Below, piece after piece: positions 54,429-62,713 of a stretch of DNA of 64,000 bases. The notes under the pieces were generated by a model. It saw nothing but the letters and a program-made list of their open reading frames with translations, was not told the DNA's origin and made no database searches. The DNA comes from Actinokineospora auranticolor (GTDB lineage: Bacteria > Actinomycetota > Actinomycetes > Mycobacteriales > Pseudonocardiaceae). Location of the stretch: NCBI RefSeq assembly GCF_002934265.1, contig NZ_PTIX01000004.1, positions 124,001-188,000 of the forward strand, in the 5' to 3' direction. Made by a program: the position numbers and the translations under genes. Each line of letters begins with the position of its first letter. Positions within the stretch are counted from its first letter, which is position 1.

Positions 54429-56006
54429 GTGCGAAACACCATCGCTCGTAGGCTCGTCGGCGGCGCAGTCGTGTTCGCCGCCGCCACCGCGGCCACCCTC
54501 GGCGCCGTCGGCGTCGCGTCCGCCGACAACCCCGTCGGCAACCTCGGCACCGTGACCGGCAACAAGCTGACCGGTCTCGACACCGACGCCCCCACCTGGA
54601 CCACCGCCGCGGGCTGCTCCCCCGACTCCGACGGCTACAACCTCTACATCCACGGTCCGGGCGGCTTCAACGGCGGCCTCGTCGCCACCCCCGTCACGGA
54701 CGTGGGCTTCTCCACCGCCGCAGGCTTCGGCGTCGTGCAGGGCCAGACCTTCAAGGACATCGCGCTCGACAACAGCACCACGATCGTGCCGGGCAAGTAC
54801 ACGATCAAGGTCAACTGCGTCGACCAGTTCGCGGCGGAGACCAAGGGCTCCTTCACCCGCGACATCTACTTCACCTCGGCCACCGCGTGGCAGAGCAACA
54901 ACCCGGCCGACCCGGTGCCGACCACGACCGCGCTGTCGGTCGCCCCGGCCTCCCCGGTCACCCAGGGCGCCAACGTCACCCTGACCGCCACCGTGTCCCC
55001 GGCCTCCGCCACCGGCACCGTGCAGTTCAAGGACGGCGCGGGCAACCTCGGCTCCCCGGTGACCGTGGTCAACGGTGTCGCCACCTTGTCCACCACCGCG
55101 CTGGCGGCGGGCAACCGCTCGCTGACCGCGGCGTTCACCGGCTCGTCCGCCCTGGTCGGCAACTCGACCTCGGCTGCGGTCAACTACCAGGTCAACGCCC
55201 CGGTCGTGACCCAGACCAGCACCGCCCTCGCGGTCACCCCGAGCGGCTCGGTCCAGGCGTTCACCCCGGTCACCCTGAGCGCCACCGTGGCCCCGGCCTC
55301 GGCGGCGGGCACCGTCCAGTTCTACGACGGCGCCAACACCCTGGGCAACCCGGTCGCCGTCGCGGGCGGCTCGGCCACCCTGAACACCTCGACCCTCGCG
55401 GTCGGCGCGCACAACTTCACCGCGCGCTTCACCCCGGCCAACGCCGCGCTCTTCGCGCCCTCGGCCTCGGTCGCCGTCGCCCTGGACGTCACCCCGTTCG
55501 CGGGCGTGTCGGCCTCGGAGAACATCACCACCACCGTCGTCGCCGGTGAGCTGCTGATCAGCGTCGCGAACCAGAACGTGGTCCTGCCCTCCCCGGTCAT
55601 GGCCGCCGACGGTTCGCTGCTGACCACCGCGGGCTCGCTGAACCCGATCAAGGTCGTCGACACCCGCGCGGGCAACCCGGGCTGGAACGTCTCCGGCCAG
55701 GTGTCCGACTTCTCCAACGGTGCCGCCAGCATCAACGGCGCGAACCTGGGCTGGACCCCCAAGCTGGTCGACAAGGCCGCGGTCCAGAACATCACCGTCG
55801 GCGCGCAGGTGAACCCGGCCAACGCCATCGCCCCGGGTGCCTCGGCCCCCGCGGGCCTCGGCCTGGCCTCCTCGCGGACCCTCGCCACCGCTTCCGCCCT
55901 GGGCGGCAACGGCACCGCGAACCTGTCCGCGGACCTGGCCCTGAACGTCCCCACCTCCACCGTGGCGGGCACCTACTCGGCGCTGCTGACCCTCACCGCC
56001 ATCTGA
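54429..56006 (+). CDS. Secreted Ig-repeat protein with a WxL-like C-terminal domain
   Basis: 525 residues. Signal peptide (to about 33); a 110-residue domain beginning LGTVTGNKLTGLDTDAP that recurs in neighbouring proteins; two Ig-like (Big_5-type) repeats (about 158-255 and 258-355; TVQFKDGAGNLGSPVTVVNG and TVQFYDGANTLGNP); and a C-terminal domain with VVDTRAGNPGWNVSGQVSDF and a final TYSALLTLTAI. The last resembles WxL domains, which bind peptidoglycan non-covalently, and the next gene encodes a DUF916 WxL-partner protein. GTG 54429; GAAAGG is 11 bases upstream. Confidence 0.82.
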   Translation: MRNTIARRLVGGAVVFAAATAATLGAVGVASADNPVGNLGTVTGNKLTGLDTDAPTWTTAAGCSPDSDGYNLYIHGPGGFNGGLVATPVTDVGFSTAAGFGVVQGQTFKDIALDNSTTIVPGKYTIKVNCVDQFAAETKGSFTRDIYFTSATAWQSNNPADPVPTTTALSVAPASPVTQGANVTLTATVSPASATGTVQFKDGAGNLGSPVTVVNGVATLSTTALAAGNRSLTAAFTGSSALVGNSTSAAVNYQVNAPVVTQTSTALAVTPSGSVQAFTPVTLSATVAPASAAGTVQFYDGANTLGNPVAVAGGSATLNTSTLAVGAHNFTARFTPANAALFAPSASVAVALDVTPFAGVSASENITTTVVAGELLISVANQNVVLPSPVMAADGSLLTTAGSLNPIKVVDTRAGNPGWNVSGQVSDFSNGAASINGANLGWTPKLVDKAAVQNITVGAQVNPANAIAPGASAPAGLGLASSRTLATASALGGNGTANLSADLALNVPTSTVAGTYSALLTLTAI

Positions 56007-56053
56007 GGCAGCACACCGGGAATTCGGCTGAATCCAGCTAGTTGACGCAGCCG

Positions 56054-56090
56054 GTGGGGCGGATCGGGCCAGGCCCCCGGTCCGCCCCAC
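56054..56090 (+). terminator. Hairpin after the WxL-like gene
   Basis: A 15-bp stem (56054-56068 with 56076-56090, one wobble) and a 7-base loop, 47 bases past the stop, within the operon. May attenuate rather than end transcription. Confidence 0.65.
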
Positions 56091-56121
56091 ACCCCCGACC
56101 GACACGACGAAGGACCTCCCC

Positions 56122-57129
56122 ATGACGCGGATCTGGCGCCTACCGGTGCTGTTGGGTCTGTTGACCGCCCTGGTGCTGGGTATCGCACCCGCGCCCGCCG
56201 CCGCGGCGCCCGCGACGTTCGGCGTGCGGCCCGCGACCGCGGCCGCGCCGGACAACCGCCCCAACTTCAGCTACAGCGCCACCCCGGGCGCGGTGATCGT
56301 CGACTACCTGGCCGTGGCCAACGTGTCCAACGACCCGTTGAAGCTCAAGCTCTACGCCAACGACGCCTTCAACACCCCCGACGGCGGGTTCGACCTGCTG
56401 GCGTCGGGGAACCGGTCGGTCGACGTCGGCTCGTGGGCCGCGCTGGAGACCGGCGACGTGGAGGTCCCCGGCCGCACCACCCGCATCGTGCCGTTCCGCG
56501 TGGTCATCCCGCAGAACGCCACCCCCGGCGACCACGTCGGCGGCATCGTGGCCGCGCTGGTGACCGAGGCGACCAACGCCGAGGGGCAGCGCGTGGCCGT
56601 CGAGCAGCGCGTCGGCGCCCGCATCTACCTCCGGGTGTCGGGCGAACTGCGGCCCCACCTGTCCATCGAGGACTTGACCGCCGACTACGTCGGCTCGTAC
56701 TTCGGCACCGGTGAGACCGTCGTCGAGTACACCGTGCGCAACACCGGCAACGTGCGGCTGGGCGGCAAGCAGAAGGTCACCGTCGAGACCCCCTGGGGCT
56801 CCGGGACCGCCGCGCCGGACCTGAAGGACGTGCCGGAACTGCTGCCCGGCAACGCGCACCGCGTGCGCACCACCGTCCCGGGCGTGCTGCCCGCCGGTTG
56901 GCTGGACACCCTCGTGCACATCGACCCGGTCGCGCCGCCCGGACCGCAGCCCGCCGCCGAGGCGGTCGACGCGAGCGTCACGGTCGTCGCGGTGCCGTGG
57001 CTGGTGCTCTCCATCCTGCTGCTCGTGGTCGCGCTGACCGTGTTCCTGCTGTGGCGCAGGCGGAAGCGCCGCGCCACCGGCAAGTCCGCACCGGAACCGC
57101 TGCCGGAGGTCGAACGTGCTTCTGCGTAA
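56122..57129 (+). CDS. DUF916 (WxL-interacting) membrane-anchored protein
   Basis: 335 residues. Signal peptide (about 1-29), then FGVRPATAAAPDNRPNFSYS, the typical start of the DUF916/WxLIP domain, with VIPQNATPGDHVGGIVAAL following. A C-terminal helix (about 292-312) and RRRKRR tail leave the protein on the outer face. DUF916 proteins bridge WxL proteins and the cell wall in Firmicutes. AAGGA precedes ATG 56122. The next gene overlaps by 14 bases. Confidence 0.85.
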   Translation: MTRIWRLPVLLGLLTALVLGIAPAPAAAAPATFGVRPATAAAPDNRPNFSYSATPGAVIVDYLAVANVSNDPLKLKLYANDAFNTPDGGFDLLASGNRSVDVGSWAALETGDVEVPGRTTRIVPFRVVIPQNATPGDHVGGIVAALVTEATNAEGQRVAVEQRVGARIYLRVSGELRPHLSIEDLTADYVGSYFGTGETVVEYTVRNTGNVRLGGKQKVTVETPWGSGTAAPDLKDVPELLPGNAHRVRTTVPGVLPAGWLDTLVHIDPVAPPGPQPAAEAVDASVTVVAVPWLVLSILLLVVALTVFLLWRRRKRRATGKSAPEPLPEVERASA

Positions 57130-57874
57130 CCTCGCCGTGGTCGCCGCCGCCGCGGGCGCGCTCGCGATCACCCTGCCCGGCACGGCGTCGGCCGACCGCG
57201 TCGGCGGGTTGCTCATCACGCCGGGGGAGAGCGTCGACCAGGTCCCGGTGCGGCTCAAGACCGAGAAGGGCTGCCCGGCGGGCACCACCGGCTACTTCGC
57301 CACGATGACCGGGCACGGCCTCGACAACGTCGTCGTGGTGCCCGCCAGCGACGTGTCGATGTCGCTCACCGACGGGTTCGTGGTGCCGGTCGCCTACACC
57401 TTCCGCGACTACGCCCAGGACAACAAGACCACGCTCAGCGGGCGCTACCAGGTGGCCCTGCACTGCGTGGACGCCTTCACCCAGCAGGAGTTCGGCACCT
57501 TCACCGCCGAGGTCGACTTCCCGGAGCCCAGCCGGTACGCCGCCGTGGGTCCCGCCAAGGGGCCCGCGCGCAACACCGAGCCGATCATGCCGCCGGAGTT
57601 GGGCCTGGCGGAGCAGCCGGGGGTCGCGCCGCCCGTCGAGGGCGGCACCGGGGCGGGGCAGCCGCAGCCCGCGCGGCAACCGCCCGCTGGGCAGCCGTCG
57701 ACACCGAACGACCCGTCCAATTCGTCCGATGTGGACACTTCGACGCAGGCCGCGCCGGAGTCCTCGTCGAAGCTCTTCTACTACGTGGCGGGCGGTGTGG
57801 CTGTTGTCGTGCTCGGCGCGGGGATCGCCGTGGCTCGCAGCCGGGGCACGAGAACCGAGTCCGACTCCGAGTGA
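57116..57874 (+). CDS. Membrane-anchored surface protein with the shared ~110-residue domain
   Basis: 252 residues. Signal peptide (cleavage near TASA, residue 24); a diverged copy of the shared domain (about 25-140), including AYTFRDYAQDNKTTLSGRYQ and ALHCVDAF; a Pro/Gln/Ser linker; and a C-terminal helix (YYVAGGVAVVVLGAGIAVA) with an acidic end, no LPxTG-type motif. GTG 57116 overlaps the DUF916 gene, so the two products are likely made in parallel. Confidence 0.82.
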   Translation: MLLRNLAVVAAAAGALAITLPGTASADRVGGLLITPGESVDQVPVRLKTEKGCPAGTTGYFATMTGHGLDNVVVVPASDVSMSLTDGFVVPVAYTFRDYAQDNKTTLSGRYQVALHCVDAFTQQEFGTFTAEVDFPEPSRYAAVGPAKGPARNTEPIMPPELGLAEQPGVAPPVEGGTGAGQPQPARQPPAGQPSTPNDPSNSSDVDTSTQAAPESSSKLFYYVAGGVAVVVLGAGIAVARSRGTRTESDSE

Positions 57875-57905
57875 CGCGCTCGGACCTACTGGAGGAATAC
57901 CGTTC

Positions 57906-59498
57906 ATGCGCAAGCGCCAACTGATCGCGGCCGGTGCCGCGGTCCTCACCCTGTCCTCGGCGGGCGTCATCCTCGCCGCGGCGGGCAGCGAGGCCGAGGT
58001 CCCGGCGGCCACGCTGGGCACGCTGACCCCGTCGAAGACCTCCGGTCTGGACACCGACGCGCCCAGCTACACCACCCAGGGCCCCTGCCCGACCAACTCC
58101 GACGGGTTCAAGGTCGACGTCTACGGCCCCGGCGGCTTCGCGAGCGGCTTACCGGCGACCACCGTGTCCGACGCGGGTTTCTCCACGGACGCGGCGTTCA
58201 CCGTGCCGCAGACCTACGTGTTCCGCGACATCGCGCAGGACGCCTCCACCACGATCGTGCCGGGGAAGTACACGGTCGTGCTGAGCTGCATGGACCAGTT
58301 CGAGTCCCAGGTCCGCGGCACGTTCACCCGTGAGCTGTTCTTCACCACGCCGACCAAGTGGCAGCTGACGGACCCGACCGCGCCGACGACCACGACCCCG
58401 CAGCCGACCACGACGACTCCGGTGCCGACGACCACGACTCCTGAGCCGACGACGACTACGCCGGAGCCGACGACCACCACGCCGGAACCGACGACTACGA
58501 CTCCGGAGCCCACTACTACGACTCCCGAGCCGACCACCACCACTCCGGAACCCACTACGACCACCCCGGAGCCCACCACGACGACTCCTGAGCCGACCAC
58601 TACGACTCCTGAGCCGACGACGACTACGCCGGAGCCGACGACCACCACGCCGGAACCGACGACTACGACTCCGGAGCCCACCACGACGACTCCCGAGCCC
58701 ACCACCACTCCGGAGCCGACCACCACCGTCGAGCCGACCACCACGGTCGCCCCGACCACGTCGACGGACCCCGACACCCCGCCGCTGCTCGGTCTGCTCA
58801 CCCCCAACAAGACCAGCGGCCTCGACGTCGACGCGCCGACCTGGACCACCGCCGGGCCCTGCCCCACCGGGACGGACGGCTACCAGCTCGACATCGTCGG
58901 CCCCGGCGACAAGTTCAAGAACGGCCTCAACATGACCGCGGTCGGTGACGTGGGCCTCTCCACCACCGCGCCCTTCCCCGCGACCCAGACGCTGACCTTC
59001 AAGGACGTCGCCAACGACGCGGGCACCACCATCGAACCCGGCCGCTACGCCGTCATCCTCAGCTGCGTGGTCCAGATCGAGGCCCGCGCCGTCGCCTTCT
59101 ACGGTGTGGCCATCGACTTCACCAGCCCCACCGAGTGGAACCTGGTCAAGGGCAACCCCACCACGCCACCGAAGACCACCCCGCCGACCACTACGACCAC
59201 CACCGGTGCCACCACCACTACGGGCGCGACGACCACCACCGGTGAGACCACGACCAGTGGCGAGACCACCAGTGGCACCACCGACCCGGCCCCCCAGGGC
59301 GGCGTCGGCGGTGGCACCGACGGCGGTAGCGGCTCCGGTTCGGGCTCCGGCACCGGCAACCTGGCCAGCACCGGCGCGTCGATCGGCTTCACCGTCCTCT
59401 CGGGCGTGGCCCTGATCGGCTTCGGCGCTGTCGCCATCGCGGCGACCCGCCGCCGCCGGGCCACCCCCGCCCCGACGCCGTGGCCGACCGACAGCTGA
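57906..59498 (+). CDS. LAxTG wall-anchored protein with two copies of the shared domain and a PEPTTTT linker
   Basis: 530 residues. Signal peptide (to about 31); first shared domain (about 34-150; [20 protein letters not shown]); a Thr/Pro linker of about a dozen PEPTTTT units (about 157-290); second shared domain (about 293-410; [20 protein letters not shown]); a Thr/Gly-rich stretch; LASTG at about 486; a membrane helix; and an RRRR stop. The LASTG signal suits the class E sortase encoded at 13949, since the neighbouring sortase-like protein lacks catalytic residues. GGAGGA lies before ATG 57906. Confidence 0.9.
   Translation: MRKRQLIAAGAAVLTLSSAGVILAAAGSEAEVPAATLGTLTPSKTSGLDTDAPSYTTQGPCPTNSDGFKVDVYGPGGFASGLPATTVSDAGFSTDAAFTVPQTYVFRDIAQDASTTIVPGKYTVVLSCMDQFESQVRGTFTRELFFTTPTKWQLTDPTAPTTTTPQPTTTTPVPTTTTPEPTTTTPEPTTTTPEPTTTTPEPTTTTPEPTTTTPEPTTTTPEPTTTTPEPTTTTPEPTTTTPEPTTTTPEPTTTTPEPTTTTPEPTTTPEPTTTVEPTTTVAPTTSTDPDTPPLLGLLTPNKTSGLDVDAPTWTTAGPCPTGTDGYQLDIVGPGDKFKNGLNMTAVGDVGLSTTAPFPATQTLTFKDVANDAGTTIEPGRYAVILSCVVQIEARAVAFYGVAIDFTSPTEWNLVKGNPTTPPKTTPPTTTTTTGATTTTGATTTTGETTTSGETTSGTTDPAPQGGVGGGTDGGSGSGSGSGTGNLASTGASIGFTVLSGVALIGFGAVAIAATRRRRATPAPTPWPTDS
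58377..58760 (+). repeat. In-frame tandem repeat (21-base unit, PEPTTTT)
   Basis: About a dozen near-identical 21-base units with silent third-base changes inside the LAxTG gene. Longer identical blocks recur (for example the ACTACGCCGGAGCCGACGAC region), implying block duplication. Copy number is likely to vary between strains. Confidence 0.85.
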
Positions 59499-59507
59499 CC
59501 CACCAAC

Positions 59508-59546
59508 CCGTGTGCGCCGGGGTGCGACCCACCCCGGCGCACACGG
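59508..59546 (+). terminator. Perfect 17-bp hairpin after the LAxTG gene
   Basis: A 17-bp perfect stem (59508-59524 with 59530-59546) and a 5-base loop, 9 bases past the stop and 77 bases before the sortase-like gene. It would separate or attenuate the last two genes of the locus. Confidence 0.78.
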
Positions 59547-59623
59547 CCGCTCCGGCGTGAGGGGGCCGGTGCCGTGCCCGCACGACACCGGTCCGCTCCG
59601 CCCGCACCGAGAAAGGACGCCGG

Positions 59624-60547
59624 GTGACCGCGCTCGACACACCACCGCCGCTGGAGCCGTCGCCCGCCGCTCCCATGCCGGGGCTCGACGACCCGCCGCG
59701 GCCGCCGCGCGGCGTGCTCCAGCTCATCGGGCAGATGCTGGCCATCCTCGGCACCGTGCTGCTGTGCTTCGTCGTGCAGCTCAGCCTCGTCGGCACCGCC
59801 CAGCACGACCGCGACCAGAGCACCGCCTACGACGACTTCCGCCGCGAACTCGCCAACGGCACCGCCCCGGTCGGCGCGCTCGTCGACGGCAGGCTGCTCG
59901 ACAGCGGCACCTCCGTGGCCATCCTGGAGATCCCGCGCATCGGCGTGCGCGAGGTCGTCGCCGAGGGCACCTCGGCCCGCACGCTCAAGTCCGGCCCCGG
60001 CCACCTGCGCAACACCCCCATGCCCGGCCAGGCGGGCACCAGCGTCATCTACGGCCGCCGCGCCACCTACGGCGGCCCGTTCGCGCTGCTCGACAAGCTG
60101 CGCTCCGGCGACGAGATCATCGTGACCACCGGCCAGGGCGAGAGCCGCTACGTCGTGCAGGGCGTCCGCCGCGCCAACGACAAGGAGCGCCCCGCCCTCC
60201 AGTCCGGCCAGGGCAGGCTCACCCTGGTCACCGCCGACGGCAGCTACTACGTGCCCAGCGACATCCTGCGCGTCGACGCCCGCCTGTCCTCCGAGGCCTT
60301 CGACGGCAACCGGCGGCTCCCCGCCTTCGCCGTCCCCGACGACGAGAAGGCCATGGTCGGCGACGCTTCCGCGCTGACGCCCCTCGCGCTGTGGATCCTC
60401 GTGCTCGCCGCCGCCGCGGTCGCCGTGGTGCTCATCCGCCACCGGCTCGGCCGCTGGCACGCCTGGGTCATCGGCGCGCCCGTGCTCGGCGTCGTCGGAC
60501 TCACCCTGGCCGACGCGACCGCGGGCCTGCTGCCCAACCTGATGTGA
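59624..60547 (+). CDS. Sortase-fold membrane protein lacking the catalytic residues
   Basis: 307 residues from GTG 59624 (GAAAGGA upstream). An N-terminal helix (about 33-55) is followed by a sortase-like barrel: [35 protein letters not shown], and [18 protein letters not shown]. The catalytic His is replaced by Arg145 ([10 protein letters not shown]), the Cys by Ala204 ([11 protein letters not shown]), and no Arg follows. Two C-terminal helices (about 250-270 and 280-303) complete the protein, unlike ordinary class E sortases. It is probably a structural or binding subunit. It precedes pstB. Confidence 0.87.
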   Translation: MTALDTPPPLEPSPAAPMPGLDDPPRPPRGVLQLIGQMLAILGTVLLCFVVQLSLVGTAQHDRDQSTAYDDFRRELANGTAPVGALVDGRLLDSGTSVAILEIPRIGVREVVAEGTSARTLKSGPGHLRNTPMPGQAGTSVIYGRRATYGGPFALLDKLRSGDEIIVTTGQGESRYVVQGVRRANDKERPALQSGQGRLTLVTADGSYYVPSDILRVDARLSSEAFDGNRRLPAFAVPDDEKAMVGDASALTPLALWILVLAAAAVAVVLIRHRLGRWHAWVIGAPVLGVVGLTLADATAGLLPNLM

Positions 60548-60564
60548 CCGACGAGGAGAACCCA

Positions 60565-61392
60565 GTGACCACGATCCCCGTAGACCTGACGCGGCCCATG
60601 GTGCCGCCCCTCGACGGTCAGGCCACCATCGACGCCCGCGCGGTCTCCGCCTGGTTCGGCGAGCGCAAGGTCCTCGACCGCGTGTCGCTGGTGATGCCCG
60701 CGGGCACCGTCACCGCGCTCATCGGCCCCTCCGGCTGCGGCAAGTCCACCTTCCTGCGCACCCTGAACCGCATGCACGAGCTCATCCCCGGCGCCAGCCT
60801 GGCGGGCGAGGTCTTCCTCGGCGACAAGGACATCTACGACCCGGCCCGCAAGCTCACCGACGCGCGCAAGCAGATCGGGATGGTGTTCCAGAAGCCCAAC
60901 CCGTTCCCGGCCATGTCGATCTACGACAACGTGCTCGCCGGCCTCAAGCTGACCGGCGTCAAGGCGAGCCGGGCCGAGCGCGACGACCTCGTCGAGCAGT
61001 GCCTGGCCAAGGCGGGCCTGTGGCTCGAGGTCCGCGACCGCCTGCGCTCGCCGGGCGGCGCGCTCTCCGGTGGCCAGCAGCAGCGGCTCTGCATCGCGCG
61101 CTCGCTGGCCGTGCGGCCCAAGGTCCTGCTGATGGACGAGCCGTGTTCGGCGCTGGACCCCACCTCGACCCGGCGCATCGAGCAGACGATCGGCGAGCTG
61201 GCGCACGAGGTGACCATCGTGATCGTCACCCACAACATGCAGCAGGCCGCCCGCGTCTCCCAGCAGTGCGCGTTCTTCCTCGCCGAACAGGGCACCCCGG
61301 GCGCCATCGTCGAGGCGGGCCCCACCGAGAAGATCTTCTCCGCCCCCGTGGACCCCCGGACCTCCGACTACGTCCACGGCCGCTTCGGCTGA
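60565..61392 (+). CDS. pstB: Phosphate-type ABC ATPase PstB
   Basis: 275 residues. Walker [39 protein letters not shown] (a PstB hallmark), signature [17 protein letters not shown], Walker [14 protein letters not shown], and the H-loop VTHNM. GTG 60565 has GAGGAG at 5-6 bases. It is the only ATPase of the locus and should power the pstC-pstA permease encoded 13 kb upstream. Confidence 0.95.
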   Translation: MTTIPVDLTRPMVPPLDGQATIDARAVSAWFGERKVLDRVSLVMPAGTVTALIGPSGCGKSTFLRTLNRMHELIPGASLAGEVFLGDKDIYDPARKLTDARKQIGMVFQKPNPFPAMSIYDNVLAGLKLTGVKASRAERDDLVEQCLAKAGLWLEVRDRLRSPGGALSGGQQQRLCIARSLAVRPKVLLMDEPCSALDPTSTRRIEQTIGELAHEVTIVIVTHNMQQAARVSQQCAFFLAEQGTPGAIVEAGPTEKIFSAPVDPRTSDYVHGRFG

Positions 61393-61498
61393 TCCGCGAC
61401 ACGCCACACCCCGGCGATCCGGTATCGCTCCCAGTCAGCGGGCTAGCGGCCGATTTCCGCTGGTCCGCAAACCGGCGAACACCCGATCGAGGGGTCGT

Positions 61499-61540
61499 CC
61501 GGTACCGGCCACCGCGGGTAGCGTGGGTGGCCGGTACCGG
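61499..61540. promoter_or_regulatory. Two CCGGTACCGG palindromes forming a larger inverted repeat
   Basis: CCGGTACCGG occurs at 61499-61508 and 61531-61540, 32 bases apart. The intervening arms GGTACCGGCCACC and GGTGGCCGGTACC can also form a 13-bp hairpin (61501-61538). It ends 12 bases before the STAS gene, so it may be an operator or a terminator of the pst-like transcript. Confidence 0.5.
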
Positions 61541-61551
61541 TCGCTGGGGGT

Positions 61552-61884
61552 GTGGTGGATCTTCGGTTGGACCCCGCGCCCGCGCCGGGGGTGGTGCTGG
61601 TGGCCATCGGGGGTGAGGTCGACCTGGTGGCGGCGGGCATCCTGGAGCGGTTCCTGCTCGGCGCGGTCGCCGAACAGCGCAGCCCGCGCCCCGGACTGAT
61701 CATCGACCTGTCCGACGCCGAGTTCTTCGGCTGCGCAGGCCTCAACGCGCTGCTCGCCACCCAGCGCAGGCTCGAGCGCTCCGGCGGCTGGCTGCGGCTG
61801 GTCGACGTCTCCGCCGCGGTCTCCCGCGTGCTCGACGCCAACGGCATGAACACCGACCTGCGGGTCACCTCGTCCAAACCCTGA
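61552..61884 (+). CDS. STAS-domain protein (anti-sigma-factor antagonist-like)
   Basis: 110 residues, the whole protein being one STAS domain (VVLVAIGGEVDLVAAGILE, LIIDLSDAEFFGCAGLNALL). At the usual phosphorylated Ser (DSSGL in SpoIIAA) it has GCAGL, so this site cannot be phosphorylated as in classical antagonists. GTG 61552 (or 61555). No anti-sigma kinase gene adjoins; the sigma-like fusion at 62714 is the nearest sigma factor. Confidence 0.83.
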   Translation: MVDLRLDPAPAPGVVLVAIGGEVDLVAAGILERFLLGAVAEQRSPRPGLIIDLSDAEFFGCAGLNALLATQRRLERSGGWLRLVDVSAAVSRVLDANGMNTDLRVTSSKP

Positions 61885-61888
61885 CCGC

Positions 61889-62602
61889 CTAGGCGTAGCC
61901 GAAGGCCTGCGTCCAGTAGATCCGGTAGCTGCCGCCCCGGTACACGCCGACGCCCAACTCGCCGAACGAGCAGTTGAGGATGTTCGCGCGGTGCCCGGAG
62001 CTGTTCATCCACCCGGTCATCACCGCGTCGGGCGTGGCCTGACCGGCGGCGATGTTCTCCCCGCCGCCCTTGGTGTACCCCTCGGCGCGCATCCGGTCCC
62101 ACGGCGTGCGGCCGTCGGGGCTGGTGTGGTCGAAGTACCCGCGCACCGCCATGTCCTGGCTGTGCTTGCGCGCGGCGGTGGCGAGCTTGTCGTTCCACCG
62201 CAGCGGTCCGCAGCCCGCCTCGGCGCGGCGGGCGTTGACGATGTCGAGTACCTGCTGCTCCTCGGGCTGACCACCGGGGACCGTGGTGGTGGGTTGAGGT
62301 TTCGTGGTGGTGGGGCGCGGTTTTGTAGTCGTGGTGGTGGTCGTTGTCGGTTGGGTCGTAGTGGTAGTCGTCGGTGCGGATGTCGTCGTCGTGGTGGTCG
62401 TGGGTATCGGCGGGGTGGTCGTGGGCGTGGTGGGGCGATGGGGACGGGGCTTGGTGGACGCGGGCACCGCGAAGCCCACCAGGGTGTCGCTGTCCGGTCT
62501 CGCCTCCGTCTGACCCGGTGCGGCCAGCGTCAGCGCGGTGGCGGTCAGGACCGACCCCGTGGCGGCGGCGACCAGAACGGCCAGGCGGCGTCGAGCTTTC
62601 AC
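61889..62602 (-). CDS. Secreted CAP-domain protein
   Basis: 237 residues from GTG 62602. Signal peptide (cleavage near APGQTEA), a long Thr/Pro linker, and a C-terminal CAP (SCP/PR1) domain: IVNARRAEAGCGPLRWNDKL, AARKHSQDMAVRGYFDHTSP, GENIAAG, MNSSGHRANILNCSFGELGV. The conserved His, Glu and Cys residues are present. CAP proteins of this kind are secreted and often wall- or lipid-associated. Divergent from a sigma factor fused to another CAP domain. Confidence 0.9.
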   Translation of the reverse strand: MKARRRLAVLVAAATGSVLTATALTLAAPGQTEARPDSDTLVGFAVPASTKPRPHRPTTPTTTPPIPTTTTTTTSAPTTTTTTQPTTTTTTTTKPRPTTTKPQPTTTVPGGQPEEQQVLDIVNARRAEAGCGPLRWNDKLATAARKHSQDMAVRGYFDHTSPDGRTPWDRMRAEGYTKGGGENIAAGQATPDAVMTGWMNSSGHRANILNCSFGELGVGVYRGGSYRIYWTQAFGYA

Positions 62603-62713
62603 GATCAGGAATCCCTTCGGACGGCGGACTGCTACGCCGGTTGGACGGTGGGGTTGCGCCAGGGATTACGGTCTGAGGCCCAACGAACGCGAAATTTCTC
62701 CGCGGAGGCCGCC

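Noticed and set aside
62304-62513. Plus-strand Val-rich frame opposite the CAP gene
   Set aside because: It is the complement of the Thr-rich linker codons.
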